Positions 17,586-25,973 of a stretch of 64,000 bases of DNA are shown here, piece after piece; position 1 is the first letter of the stretch; each line of letters begins with the position of its first letter. A program made the position numbers and the translations under genes. Below the pieces are notes generated by a model, which saw only the letters and a program-made list of their open reading frames with translations, made no database searches and was not told the origin of the DNA. The DNA comes from Candidatus Gastranaerophilales bacterium (GTDB lineage Bacteria > Cyanobacteriota > Vampirovibrionia > Gastranaerophilales > Gastranaerophilaceae): the NCBI GenBank assembly GCA_944323365.1, contig CALUSG010000045.1, positions 1 to 64,000 on the forward strand. Direction: 5' to 3'.

Positions 17586-18415
17586 TAATCAATATTTTTT
17601 AGTGTGTTAAAAATTTTATCGGTAATCTGTTGAATATATTCCTGGCTGACCATTCCATTTATAACAGCATCTGCAATTTGATAATTTGGTCGAATATATT
17701 CTTGAGCAGTTTTATTTACATCTCTAAATTGTAAATCTGCGGCAGCCCCTGTTTTGCCTCGTAATGCGGCTCGTCTGTACCATCTGTCTTTTATAACTTC
17801 TAATGGTGTAAACACATAAACTTTTACATCCATTATTTCATCAAGACCTTTATTTAATACGTATAAGCCTTCAGTCAAAACAACTTTTGCAGGAGTTTTT
17901 TTATCACCATTCGGGTCTGATACACAGGTAACAAAATCATATTTGGGAGATACAACGGTTTCTCCGGACTTAAGCTTTATTAAGTGTTTTTTCATTAATT
18001 CAAGGTCAATAGCCTCCGGTGTATCAAAACTAAAACCGGTTTTAAATAATTCTTCATAGCTTCCGGCTTCTTCAAGTTCTTTTGATGTATCTTTATAGTA
18101 ATCGTCACATCTTATTACTGTATATATACCTTCTTTTTTGTCTTTTATGCATGCCTTTATTGTATTGTCAACGAATACAGTTTTGCCTGAGGCACTTTCT
18201 CCGGTTATTCCAATTAAAAAAGTCTTCTTTTTTTCTTGAACAACCATTCTTGCAATATTCAGAATTAAATTTTCAGATGTTTTTAAAAATAGCGGTTGTT
18301 CGGCATGCTTATCTTCTTCCAATATTTTTTTTAAAGACTCTACTATTTGCGATATAACTTCCATATCGCGTCTGCTAGAGTAATAATTATAACTCGTTAG
18401 TTGAAAATTTTTCAT
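17582..18415 (-). CDS. Uridine kinase / phosphoribulokinase-family P-loop kinase
   Basis: The 277-aa protein has a P-loop GITGESASGKTVF (about residues 73-85), then VIRCDDYYKD, the DTPEAIDLELMKKHL segment and VVLTEGLYVL, in the order of the PRK/uridine kinase family. RWYRRAALRGKTG carries the arginines that close over ATP. The N-terminal 60 residues are an extra helical region. The substrate could be uridine or a related nucleoside or sugar. AGAGGAA precedes the ATG. Confidence 0.8.
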   Translation of the reverse strand: MKNFQLTSYNYYSSRRDMEVISQIVESLKKILEEDKHAEQPLFLKTSENLILNIARMVVQEKKKTFLIGITGESASGKTVFVDNTIKACIKDKKEGIYTVIRCDDYYKDTSKELEEAGSYEELFKTGFSFDTPEAIDLELMKKHLIKLKSGETVVSPKYDFVTCVSDPNGDKKTPAKVVLTEGLYVLNKGLDEIMDVKVYVFTPLEVIKDRWYRRAALRGKTGAAADLQFRDVNKTAQEYIRPNYQIADAVINGMVSQEYIQQITDKIFNTLKNIDY

Positions 18416-18481
18416 GTACTTCCTCTAATAATTTTATTTTACTTTAAATTTTTTTAAATTTCCTATAATACTAAATTTTGT

Positions 18482-18493
18482 AACAATATTGTT
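18482..18493. promoter_or_regulatory. 12-bp perfect palindrome, possible operator
   Basis: AACAATATTGTT is a perfect palindrome about 37 bp upstream of the TATACT box of the 57-aa gene. It could bind a dimeric regulator, but AT-rich palindromes arise by chance in this sequence. Confidence 0.25.
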
Positions 18494-18525
18494 TAAAAAG
18501 TTAAAGTTATTGGAATAAAGTTACG

Positions 18526-18535
18526 TATATATACT
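18526..18535 (+). promoter_or_regulatory. -10 region of the 57-aa gene
   Basis: TATATATACT (18526-18535) offers TATACT as the -10 box. The best -35 at 17-bp spacing is TTATTG (18507-18512), which is weak. The leader carries AGGAG (18544-18548) 7 bp before the ATG. Confidence 0.45.
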
Positions 18536-18555
18536 TGTGAGATAGGAGTATAAAA

Positions 18556-18729
18556 ATGTATCAAGAAGAAAGTTTTTCAAATGCAATGACTGAAGCTAGA
18601 AAAGATAATTTCGATGCTTTAACAAATGAAATCAAAGGTATGGAAGCTTTTATTGAAAGATTTTTAACAAAGATTTTTGACTCTACGTCATCGGTTTCCG
18701 AACGTGATTTCAATGTAACTTCATTATAA
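18556..18729 (+). CDS. 57-aa acidic helical protein, unknown
   Basis: This short gene (MYQEESFSNAMTEAR...) has AGGAG 7 bp before its ATG, a TATACT box upstream and a strong GC terminator 7 bp after its stop. Those signals make it a complete single-gene unit. The product is a mostly helical, charged protein with no membrane segment and no cysteine, ending FNVTSL. The family is not recognised. An opposite-strand frame over the same bases lacks such signals. Confidence 0.7.
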   Translation: MYQEESFSNAMTEARKDNFDALTNEIKGMEAFIERFLTKIFDSTSSVSERDFNVTSL

Positions 18730-18730
18730 A

Positions 18731-18757
18731 AAAAAACCGGCACTGCCGGTTTTTTTT
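18731..18757. terminator. Bidirectional terminator
   Basis: CCGGC-ACT-GCCGG (18737-18749) is flanked by an A run on the left and a T run on the right. It can stop transcription of the 57-aa gene (+) and of the glycine-zipper gene that ends at 18756 (-). Confidence 0.85.
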
Positions 18758-20057
18758 ATATCGTAAAATTATTTGTATTATACATATTGTATGGATTATT
18801 TAATAGAAATGGATTGAACATTGTCGGATTGAAGTTTGTTTGTGGTGCAAAATTTTGTGTTATCTCAAAGTTTCCGATAGTTGATAATATGTTTAAAATC
18901 TCTTGATTATCATTATTAGAATTATTAGCGGTTTGAGTTTCAGTATTAGTCGTTGTCTGTTGAGTTTGTTGTTGAACAACTTGTACATCGCTGGTTGTAT
19001 TAGTTGTATTCATTTCTTCAATTATTTTATCAATTGTATTAGCCGCTAATTGTCCGTTTTCAGATAATTCTCCATTGGTTTCCATTTCTTGATTAAGTTT
19101 GTTTGCACTTTCAAGAATCAAAGCTTCCCTAAGTTCAGAATCCTTAGTGGCTGCAATTGCCAAATCCTCAACTTTTTGTTCTTCAGCAAGTTCTAATTCA
19201 TCTTTGCCTTGAATACTTCTTGCAGCTTTTCCTAAAAGTACGCTGCCTAAAACTCCGCATGCAACACCAATTGCTCCGCCGATTACCGTTCCTATGCCCG
19301 GAACAATTGAACCTACAGCAGCTCCAATTGCAGCTCCTGCTTTTGCACCTGCTAAATATCCAACGGCTTCAGCCGCTACGTTAACTGCAGATTTTCTAAG
19401 TTGTCTTCTGCCGGCTTCTTTACCAAGTTCTTTGTATGTGCTTATAACATTTGGAACTTCGCACAGCCCTGAAATAACGGCCATGCCGGCTCCACCTTTT
19501 GCAATTTTTTTAAGAAAGCGAAGTTTACTGCTGGTTGCTACGGCTTTTTTAGTTGCTGATTTTGCAGCTGTTATACCTGTTTTGTCTTTTACGACTCGTA
19601 CTGCTTTTTTTACTTTCCCCGTTGGCATTGGCCTATTTTTATATGAAATATAATCAATTTTAGCTTTTTTTGCTTCCAACGCTTTTAATTTTTCAATATT
19701 ACCATTTTGTAGTGCTGCTTGGGCTTCTTGCCTTAATGTATTATATGCTGCATCCTTTGGTAAACTTTTGACAAAATTAGCTAAGTCATTTTTATTTAAT
19801 ATTTTTTTACTTGTCTCAAAAATGTTTTTTGAAGATTTACGTATTTGTATATTTTCTGCTGATTTTGTTTTGATTTTTCCGAATGCACCTTTTAAGTCTT
19901 TTCTGTTATTAAAAGCCCACATACCACCTTCAAATAAATACATTGTCCCCAATGTAGGCAGTATTGGTGTTGCCATGTGGTTTATTGATGCTCCGGTTAC
20001 ATATTGTGCAAGATAATTTAAATCTTGGTATTTTACGTATGGTATGTTACTTGACAT
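18756..20057 (-). CDS. Glycine-zipper protein with Q/N/T-rich tail
   Basis: The 433-aa protein has a basic helical N-terminal half (about 1-195), a long glycine-zipper hydrophobic segment at about 230-277 (AKAGAAIGAAVGS then IGTVIGGAIGVACGVL) and a C-terminal tail. The tail (about 345-433) is rich in Gln, Asn and Thr, ending in repeated NPF/NPYNMYN-like text. Glycine zippers form membrane-inserting helical hairpins in toxins and outer-membrane proteins. No signal peptide is visible. An ELPN/EVPN-type motif just before the zipper (200-204) is shared with the next gene, its paralogue. AGGGG is close to the ATG. Function unknown. Confidence 0.8.
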   Translation of the reverse strand: MSSNIPYVKYQDLNYLAQYVTGASINHMATPILPTLGTMYLFEGGMWAFNNRKDLKGAFGKIKTKSAENIQIRKSSKNIFETSKKILNKNDLANFVKSLPKDAAYNTLRQEAQAALQNGNIEKLKALEAKKAKIDYISYKNRPMPTGKVKKAVRVVKDKTGITAAKSATKKAVATSSKLRFLKKIAKGGAGMAVISGLCEVPNVISTYKELGKEAGRRQLRKSAVNVAAEAVGYLAGAKAGAAIGAAVGSIVPGIGTVIGGAIGVACGVLGSVLLGKAARSIQGKDELELAEEQKVEDLAIAATKDSELREALILESANKLNQEMETNGELSENGQLAANTIDKIIEEMNTTNTTSDVQVVQQQTQQTTTNTETQTANNSNNDNQEILNILSTIGNFEITQNFAPQTNFNPTMFNPFLLNNPYNMYNTNNFTI

Positions 20058-20131
20058 TTCCCCTGTTATCCTATTTTTCCCCGTATATTTATATTAAAAT
20101 TTTTTGCTCTAAATAATTGCCATTTTGTTAA

Positions 20132-20160
20132 AAAATGTTAAGCCCGATAATATCGGGCTT
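20132..20160 (-). terminator. Intrinsic terminator of the second glycine-zipper gene
   Basis: AAGCCCGA and TCGGGCTT (20140-20147 and 20153-20160) flank a 5-nt loop. On the minus strand the stem is followed by ACATTTTTTAA. It overlaps the stop codon of the gene ending at 20159. Confidence 0.85.
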
Positions 20161-20908
20161 AAGCTTGAACATCAAGTTGGGATTGTTGATTCGCTTGATT
20201 TCCAAAATATGCATTAGCTAAAAAATCATTATTCATATTTGAACCGTATAAAAGTTTTTGGTACAGTGCAATTTCTTCAGGTGTTAAGTTGGTGTGATGT
20301 GAGGTTTGTTTTTGAGTCTCCTCGGCAGCAGCAGCTTTTTTTTCGGAATAGTTTTTGCCGACAACCAATTTACCAACAAAATCACCGACTAAGAAACCTA
20401 AAATACTACCAACAGGCCCAAGTAAAGCAGTACCAATCGCACCAAATCCTACGCCGGCCGCAATTCGTACGCCGCTTTTTGCTGCCTCTGTAGCTCCATT
20501 TATTAAACCGCCATCTTTTGTTGCTTTAAATATATTAGGTAATTCGAACGCTAACATTAATGCGGTACCTAACAACGGTGCTCTTTTGCCTAAACCTTTA
20601 AGTGTCCCGCCTATTTTTTTGAAGAAACCTGCATCTTTATTTTTCCATAAAGCTAATACATCAGTTTTGTATGATTTTAGTGAGTCCTTCAAGCTTTCAA
20701 AGATTTTTTTGTTTTTTGTTGTTTTATCTGCACGTTTTAATGCTTCGCCTACTTGTTTGTGAAATTGATAAAAACGACCTTTGCCTATTTTTTTATTGTA
20801 TCTTTTATAAGCTTTTAAATTACTTGTTACTTTTGAAGCAAACCTATCATCAAATATAAGTCTGCCCATATAGTTCATACCTTTACTTGCAATTTGTCCT
20901 ATACCCAT
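20159..20908 (-). CDS. Glycine-zipper protein, paralogue
   Basis: The 249-aa protein has a Lys-rich N-terminal half, the motif FELPNIFKATKDGG (about 121-134), a glycine-zipper segment at about 145-184 (AAGVGFGAIGTALLGPVGS, ILGFLVGDFVGKLV), and a short tail with NNDFLANAYFGNQANQQ. The layout is the same as its neighbour. AGGTAGG precedes the ATG. A role in membrane insertion or as an envelope or effector-like protein is possible but not shown. Confidence 0.78.
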   Translation of the reverse strand: MGIGQIASKGMNYMGRLIFDDRFASKVTSNLKAYKRYNKKIGKGRFYQFHKQVGEALKRADKTTKNKKIFESLKDSLKSYKTDVLALWKNKDAGFFKKIGGTLKGLGKRAPLLGTALMLAFELPNIFKATKDGGLINGATEAAKSGVRIAAGVGFGAIGTALLGPVGSILGFLVGDFVGKLVVGKNYSEKKAAAAEETQKQTSHHTNLTPEEIALYQKLLYGSNMNNDFLANAYFGNQANQQSQLDVQA

Positions 20909-21018
20909 AATTAACCTACCTTTTTTCCTAACCTTATTTATATAAAAAGATTATGGTTATAGAAATTGCTTTTTTATAATAAATTATTTAATGTTTCGTA
21001 ACAATTAGGTAAATATAA

Positions 21019-21342
21019 TTAATCAAGTAATCCAAGATCCTTTAGTAACTTTTTGTTATCAGCAAGATGTGCAAGTTTATCGTCGACAAATGGATCAACA
21101 ACTCCTTCATTAAAAAGTTTATTTACAAGTTTATCATGCGAAGTATTTTCAGGATTAGATAATACTAATTGAGAAAAGTTTTTTATATCGTTCTGTCTTT
21201 CATATAATTCAACAGCTTTTTTAGATAAGTCTTTTAAAAATTTATTTTTAGGGGTCAAAAATTCTTCGCTAAAAGGCGAAGTCATATTTTTGTTTTTTTC
21301 TTCATTAGCTAATTTTAATTGTAATGCAAGCTTTTTAAACAT
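21019..21342 (-). CDS. Small helical protein, unknown
   Basis: The 107-aa charged helical protein starts MFKKLALQLKLANEEKNKN. ATG 21342 is chosen because GAAGGGA lies upstream of it, which makes the GTG at 21357 unlikely. Residues 20-107 hold SEEFLTPKNKFLKDLSKKAVELYE and DDKLAHLADNKKLLKDLGLLD, without known motifs. It is upstream of, and on the same strand as, the glycine-zipper genes and might belong with them. Confidence 0.65.
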   Translation of the reverse strand: MFKKLALQLKLANEEKNKNMTSPFSEEFLTPKNKFLKDLSKKAVELYERQNDIKNFSQLVLSNPENTSHDKLVNKLFNEGVVDPFVDDKLAHLADNKKLLKDLGLLD

Positions 21343-21465
21343 AACATATCCCTTCACTATATATTATCCGTATTTTATTGTAAATGTAAATCAATCCATG
21401 GATTGATATTTATGCTTGATTATAACTTATATTTAAACTAAAATATAAATAGAAAGAGGTTATAA

Positions 21466-22731
21466 ATGCTGGATATTAAATTAATTAGAGAAAATCCTGA
21501 AAAAATAAATGAGTTGCTTAAAAGACGCAACCCGGATTTGTCTGTGGATGAAGTAATAGAGATTGATGTAGAAAGACGAAAAATTCAGGCGAAAGCTGAT
21601 GAATTACGTGCTAGACGTAAAGTTGAATCACAAAAAATCGGAGAACTTAAAAAACAGGGGCAGAATACGGACGCAATCCAAGAAGATGTTAGAAAAATTG
21701 GTGATGAAATAAAATTATTGGAAGAAAAACAGTCTGAACTTGATGAAAAACAAAAAAAATTACTTCTTCATATTCCGAATATACCCGATGAAACAACACC
21801 TATCGGTACATCGGAAGATGATAATGTAGAGGTTTACAAGTGGGGCGAGCCAAGAAAATTCGATTTTGAATTTAAGCCGCACTGGGATATTTGTGAAGAA
21901 AAAAATTTAGTAGATTTTGAGCGAGGAGTAAAACTTTCTCAAAGTAGGTTTACATTGTATCGTGGCCTGGGTGCAAAGCTTGAACGTGCTATAATTAATT
22001 TCTTTTTAGATTATCATACGCAAAATCAAGGTTATGAAGAAATTCTTCCGACGTTTATGGCTAATGCAGCTACCATGACCGGCACCGGTCAGCTTCCGAA
22101 ATTCGCTGACGATATGTATAAATGCGTAGATGAAGATTTATATCTTATCCCAACTGCTGAAGTTCCTGTTACAAATATTTATTCGGGTGAAATTTTATCA
22201 GAAGATGATTTGCCTAAATACATGACCGCTTATACACCTTGTTTCAGGAGAGAAGCTGGCTCAGCAGGAAAGGATACTCGAGGGTTAATAAGAGTTCATC
22301 AATTTAATAAAGTTGAACTTGTTAAATTGTGTACTCCGCAAACAAGTAAGGAAGAACATGAAAAATTGACTGAAGATGCTGAAAAAATGCTTCAGTTATT
22401 AGAATTACCATATAGACGTGAGGCTTTATGTACAGCAGATATTGGATTTTCAGCAAATAAGTGCTGGGATTTGGAAGTTTGGATGCCATCTTATGGTACT
22501 TATAAAGAAATTTCAAGCTGTTCAAATTATGGCGATTATCAAGCAAGAAGAGCTAATATTCGTTATCGTGATAAGCAGACAGGTAAAACTCAGTTTGTGC
22601 ATACAATTAACGGGTCAGGTTTGGCTGTTGGCAGAACTTTTGCAGCGATTGTCGAAAATTATCAACAGGCGGACGGATCTGTTATTATACCTGATGTATT
22701 AAGAAAATATACTGGTTTTGATAAAATTTAA
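21466..22731 (+). CDS. serS: Seryl-tRNA synthetase
   Basis: SerRS charges tRNA-Ser and tRNA-Sec. The 421-aa protein has the N-terminal coiled-coil arm (about 30-100) that holds the long variable arm of the tRNA. The class II motifs follow: motif 1 near [12 protein letters not shown], motif 2 [21 protein letters not shown] and motif 3 [22 protein letters not shown] precedes the ATG. Confidence 0.97.
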   Translation: MLDIKLIRENPEKINELLKRRNPDLSVDEVIEIDVERRKIQAKADELRARRKVESQKIGELKKQGQNTDAIQEDVRKIGDEIKLLEEKQSELDEKQKKLLLHIPNIPDETTPIGTSEDDNVEVYKWGEPRKFDFEFKPHWDICEEKNLVDFERGVKLSQSRFTLYRGLGAKLERAIINFFLDYHTQNQGYEEILPTFMANAATMTGTGQLPKFADDMYKCVDEDLYLIPTAEVPVTNIYSGEILSEDDLPKYMTAYTPCFRREAGSAGKDTRGLIRVHQFNKVELVKLCTPQTSKEEHEKLTEDAEKMLQLLELPYRREALCTADIGFSANKCWDLEVWMPSYGTYKEISSCSNYGDYQARRANIRYRDKQTGKTQFVHTINGSGLAVGRTFAAIVENYQQADGSVIIPDVLRKYTGFDKI

Positions 22732-22744
22732 AGGAGTTTTTATT

Positions 22745-23527
22745 ATGAAAATTAGAAATCAATTAGCATTTACTTTAGCAGAAGTCCTTATTACTTTGGG
22801 TGTTATAGGTGTAGTTGCAGCACTTACAATACCGACTCTTTCAGCTAAAATCCAAGATAATATTTTGAAAAACCAGTTTAAAACGGTATATTCAAAGATA
22901 TATAATGCTTTTTATGCGGCTCAAACCGAATACGGGCTTCCGGTAAATTGTTTCTATTGGGATAAAACTCCTGATAAATATTGTCAACAGGTTAATTGTA
23001 CCGAAACAAATCAATATGGTACATGTATTGCTTGGGAATGTAATGATCAGGGTGTACCTATTTCAAATGGTAGCTTTACAGACTGTAGTTGGTATTACAA
23101 AAAAGTTTTTAATGAAAAATTAAAGGTTCAAAAATACTGTGAATCTGATGCTTTAGCAAATGGTTGTTTGACGGAAGATTATCATGGTGTTGATATTGTG
23201 CAAGCTGAGCAGAATCAGGATACGGAAGATTATCTAGGAGCAGATCCCGGACAAAATTTCAGTGATAGTAATATCAAAAATAGTTATCCTGCTTATGTTC
23301 TTGCTGATGGAACGGTATTGGTACAATATATGTCGCCTGTTTCAAGGCCGGTTTTTATGTTTGATATAAATGGTTTCAAAGGTCCAAATAAATGGGGGCA
23401 TGATTTGTTTCAATTTGCTTTAGAAGGTAATGCAACTAACGGCATAACCGGATTGGGAGCTTTTGGCTCAACTATTGAAGAAGGCGGCAAAAGTTTTACT
23501 GCTATGTATAATGAGGTATTTAGATAA
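22745..23527 (+). CDS. Type IV prepilin-like protein
   Basis: The protein (260 aa from ATG 22745, with AAGGAG upstream) begins MKIRNQLAFTLAEVLITLG, a class III signal. Prepilin peptidase would cut before FTLAE, with Ala at -1 in place of the usual Gly, and Glu at +5. The hydrophobic helix is followed by a C-terminal domain rich in Cys (NCFYWD, KYCQQVNCTE, AWECND) and Asp. This is the pilin/pseudopilin pattern seen in Gastranaerophilales. The stop is directly followed by a GTG start (TAAGTG), so it is linked to the helicase gene. Confidence 0.88.
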   Translation: MKIRNQLAFTLAEVLITLGVIGVVAALTIPTLSAKIQDNILKNQFKTVYSKIYNAFYAAQTEYGLPVNCFYWDKTPDKYCQQVNCTETNQYGTCIAWECNDQGVPISNGSFTDCSWYYKKVFNEKLKVQKYCESDALANGCLTEDYHGVDIVQAEQNQDTEDYLGADPGQNFSDSNIKNSYPAYVLADGTVLVQYMSPVSRPVFMFDINGFKGPNKWGHDLFQFALEGNATNGITGLGAFGSTIEEGGKSFTAMYNEVFR

Positions 23528-25819
23528 GTGATATATACTTTCCCTTTTGAGCTGGATGATTTTCAAAAAGAAGCTTGTCAATTTATTGACGAAGGTAAAA
23601 GTGTTGTTGTGTGTGCACCTACCGGTGCAGGAAAAACAGTCATCGCTCAACACGCTATACATAGGGCTTTAGAAGAAGGAAAAAGAATTTTTTACACTAC
23701 GCCATTAAAAGCGTTGTCAAATCAGAAATATTATGATTTTGGCGAAAAATACGGTCATGATAGAGTCGGGCTTTTAACAGGTGATACATCTATTAATCGT
23801 AATGCTCAAATTGTTATTATGACAACCGAAGTTTTTCGTAACATGCTTTACGGTACTAATTTTGGGGCTGTTGCGGATAATTTAAAAGATGTTAAATATA
23901 TTGTTTTGGATGAAGTTCATTATATGAATGATGAACAGCGTGGTACCGTATGGGAAGAAAGTATAATTTACTGCCCTGTTAACATCCAAATAATTGCTTT
24001 GTCAGCTACGGTTGCAAATGCAGATGAATTAACAGCCTGGATAAATACTGTTCATTCTGATACCAAACTTGTTAATACTGATTTTCGGCCTGTTCCATTG
24101 AGATTTTATTATTATGACAGTTCTCAACCGGATAAGCTATTACCGCTTTTGACACCTACAGGTCAGTTGAATAAAAAAATCAGACCTGAAAAACGTCAAT
24201 GGGGCCGCCATGCCAAGAATACACAGAAATCGCCTGTCAAAAATGTTGTCCGTAATCTTGCGGCATTAGACATGCTTCCGGCAATTTATTTTACTTTTTC
24301 CAGAAAAAAATGTGATGAGCAAATGGAGCAGTGTGCATCTTTAGGTTTAATTACTAAGGACGAACAGGCCGCTATCAGGCAGTTTATAGATGAATACATA
24401 GCTGAAAATCCACATTTATATAATAATAAGCATATTGAATTTTTATTGCAAGGGGTAGCATCCCACCATGCAGGCCTTTTACCTGGTTGGAAAAACTTGG
24501 TTGAAAAATTGTTTCAAAAAGGACTTATAAAGGTTGTGTTCGCAACTGAAACACTTGCCGCAGGGATTAACATGCCTGCAAGATCTACTGTTATAAGTAC
24601 TGTTAGTAAAAAGACAGATTCAGGCCATAGAATGCTTACTGCAAATGAATTTTTGCAAATGTCAGGACGTGCAGGCCGTCGTGGAATGGACGAAATCGGT
24701 TATGTTGTTGTGGTAGGTACTCCTTTTCAGTCACCGGAAGAGGTTGCGGAACTTGTTTTGAGTAGTGCAAATCCTTTAGAAAGCAGATTCTCACCTAGTT
24801 ATTCAATGGTCTTGAATTTATTGCAGCGGTTTAGTCTTGATGAAGCTAAAGAGCTTATTTCTAAAAGCTTCGGATATTATTCTGCCGGTTCAAGAATGCA
24901 GCCAATTCTAAAAAAATATGAGTTAATTAAAGCAGAAATTGCTGATAGGCAAACTGTTTGTCCTTATAATTTATCGGATAAAGATTTTAAGTATTATGAC
25001 AAAAATCGCAGTCTGTATGTGCAAAATCGTATGACTTATAAACAAATCTTGAAACAAGAAAAGAAAAAAAACAGACCTTTATCGCCTGAAATTCTCAAGT
25101 TCGGCGAAAAAAATAAAGAGCTTCTTAAAATAATACATTCGTTTCCTTGTGAACATTGTAATAAATACAAAAAACACTACAAAAATCTCGAAGTTTTAAC
25201 AAGGCTTTATCAAAAACAAGCCAGTCTTGATAAGGAAATGGAGCGTCAGCGTGATATTTACTGGAATGATTTTTTGTCACACAGAGCTGTATTAATTGAT
25301 ATGGGATATTTGGTTGATGATTATCCTACTCAAATTGGAATTACCACTTCGCAAATTCGTTCTGAAAATGAATTGTTTATTTCTGAAATTGTTTTTTCAA
25401 ATGTATTGGATAATCTTACACCTTCTCAGCTTGCGGCTGTTATTTGTGCCATTACCACTGAAGATTTGAGGGTTGATATCCCTTATATTCCTTATTCTAA
25501 GCAAATTAGAAAAACTCTTAACTTAATAAAAGATATAAAACATAAAGTAGAAAGAGTCCAAAAAAATCATATGGTGGATAACCCATTATATATAAATCCA
25601 TATTTTTCTTCTTTGATAGAATTGTGGTGTGAGGGTGCTGAATGGGAAACGGTTGTCGAGCAAATTGATATTGGTGAAGGTGATATTGTTAGAGCGTTTA
25701 AGCGTACGGTCGATGTCTTAAGACAATTTACTACTATTGATAATATTCCTGAAAATTTGGTCTTTACTGCTCGTGAAGCTATTGATAAAATTTTAAGAGA
25801 ACCTGTAAATGTTGATTAA
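23528..25819 (+). CDS. Ski2/Mtr4-like DEAD/DEAH-box helicase with DSHCT domain
   Basis: The 763-aa protein has motif I APTGAGKT (about residues 36-43), motif Ia TPLKALSNQKY, motif II LDEVHYM, motif III LSATVAN, motif IV-V (FATETLAAGINMPA) and motif VI QMSGRAGRRG. A C-terminal DSHCT-type helical domain follows (about 560-760). This is the Ski2/DOB1-like family found in Cyanobacteria and some other bacteria, thought to act on RNA. The GTG start abuts the prepilin stop, an odd partnership. Confidence 0.92.
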   Translation: MIYTFPFELDDFQKEACQFIDEGKSVVVCAPTGAGKTVIAQHAIHRALEEGKRIFYTTPLKALSNQKYYDFGEKYGHDRVGLLTGDTSINRNAQIVIMTTEVFRNMLYGTNFGAVADNLKDVKYIVLDEVHYMNDEQRGTVWEESIIYCPVNIQIIALSATVANADELTAWINTVHSDTKLVNTDFRPVPLRFYYYDSSQPDKLLPLLTPTGQLNKKIRPEKRQWGRHAKNTQKSPVKNVVRNLAALDMLPAIYFTFSRKKCDEQMEQCASLGLITKDEQAAIRQFIDEYIAENPHLYNNKHIEFLLQGVASHHAGLLPGWKNLVEKLFQKGLIKVVFATETLAAGINMPARSTVISTVSKKTDSGHRMLTANEFLQMSGRAGRRGMDEIGYVVVVGTPFQSPEEVAELVLSSANPLESRFSPSYSMVLNLLQRFSLDEAKELISKSFGYYSAGSRMQPILKKYELIKAEIADRQTVCPYNLSDKDFKYYDKNRSLYVQNRMTYKQILKQEKKKNRPLSPEILKFGEKNKELLKIIHSFPCEHCNKYKKHYKNLEVLTRLYQKQASLDKEMERQRDIYWNDFLSHRAVLIDMGYLVDDYPTQIGITTSQIRSENELFISEIVFSNVLDNLTPSQLAAVICAITTEDLRVDIPYIPYSKQIRKTLNLIKDIKHKVERVQKNHMVDNPLYINPYFSSLIELWCEGAEWETVVEQIDIGEGDIVRAFKRTVDVLRQFTTIDNIPENLVFTAREAIDKILREPVNVD

Positions 25820-25897
25820 AATGTATTTTGTACAATATTTAGTTTTGTAAAATCTTGTCGGGTTAACTGTTAAATTCGTTATATACGGGCGTTTTCA

Positions 25898-25931
25898 GGG
25901 AATAATATTATTGCCAAAGAGTGTTATTCCC
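25898..25931 (+). promoter_or_regulatory. Hairpin in the leader of the glycosidase gene
   Basis: GGGAATAA (25898-25905) pairs with TTATTCCC (25924-25931) across an 18-nt loop, followed by a C-rich stretch. The 154-bp gap before ATG 25974 has no ORF. No known riboswitch was recognised. It may be a terminator-like or processing structure. Confidence 0.35.
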
Positions 25932-25973
25932 CACCCCACTCTATAAACAAAAAGGTATCCTGAGGTGATTGCT

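Noticed and set aside
19294-19653. 119-aa open frame inside the glycine-zipper gene
   Set aside because: It is the Ala/Pro-rich reverse of a Gly/Ala-rich segment without translation signals.
25820-25973. Known riboswitch in the leader
   Set aside because: I found no conserved core of SAM, TPP, FMN, cobalamin or c-di-nucleotide riboswitches.
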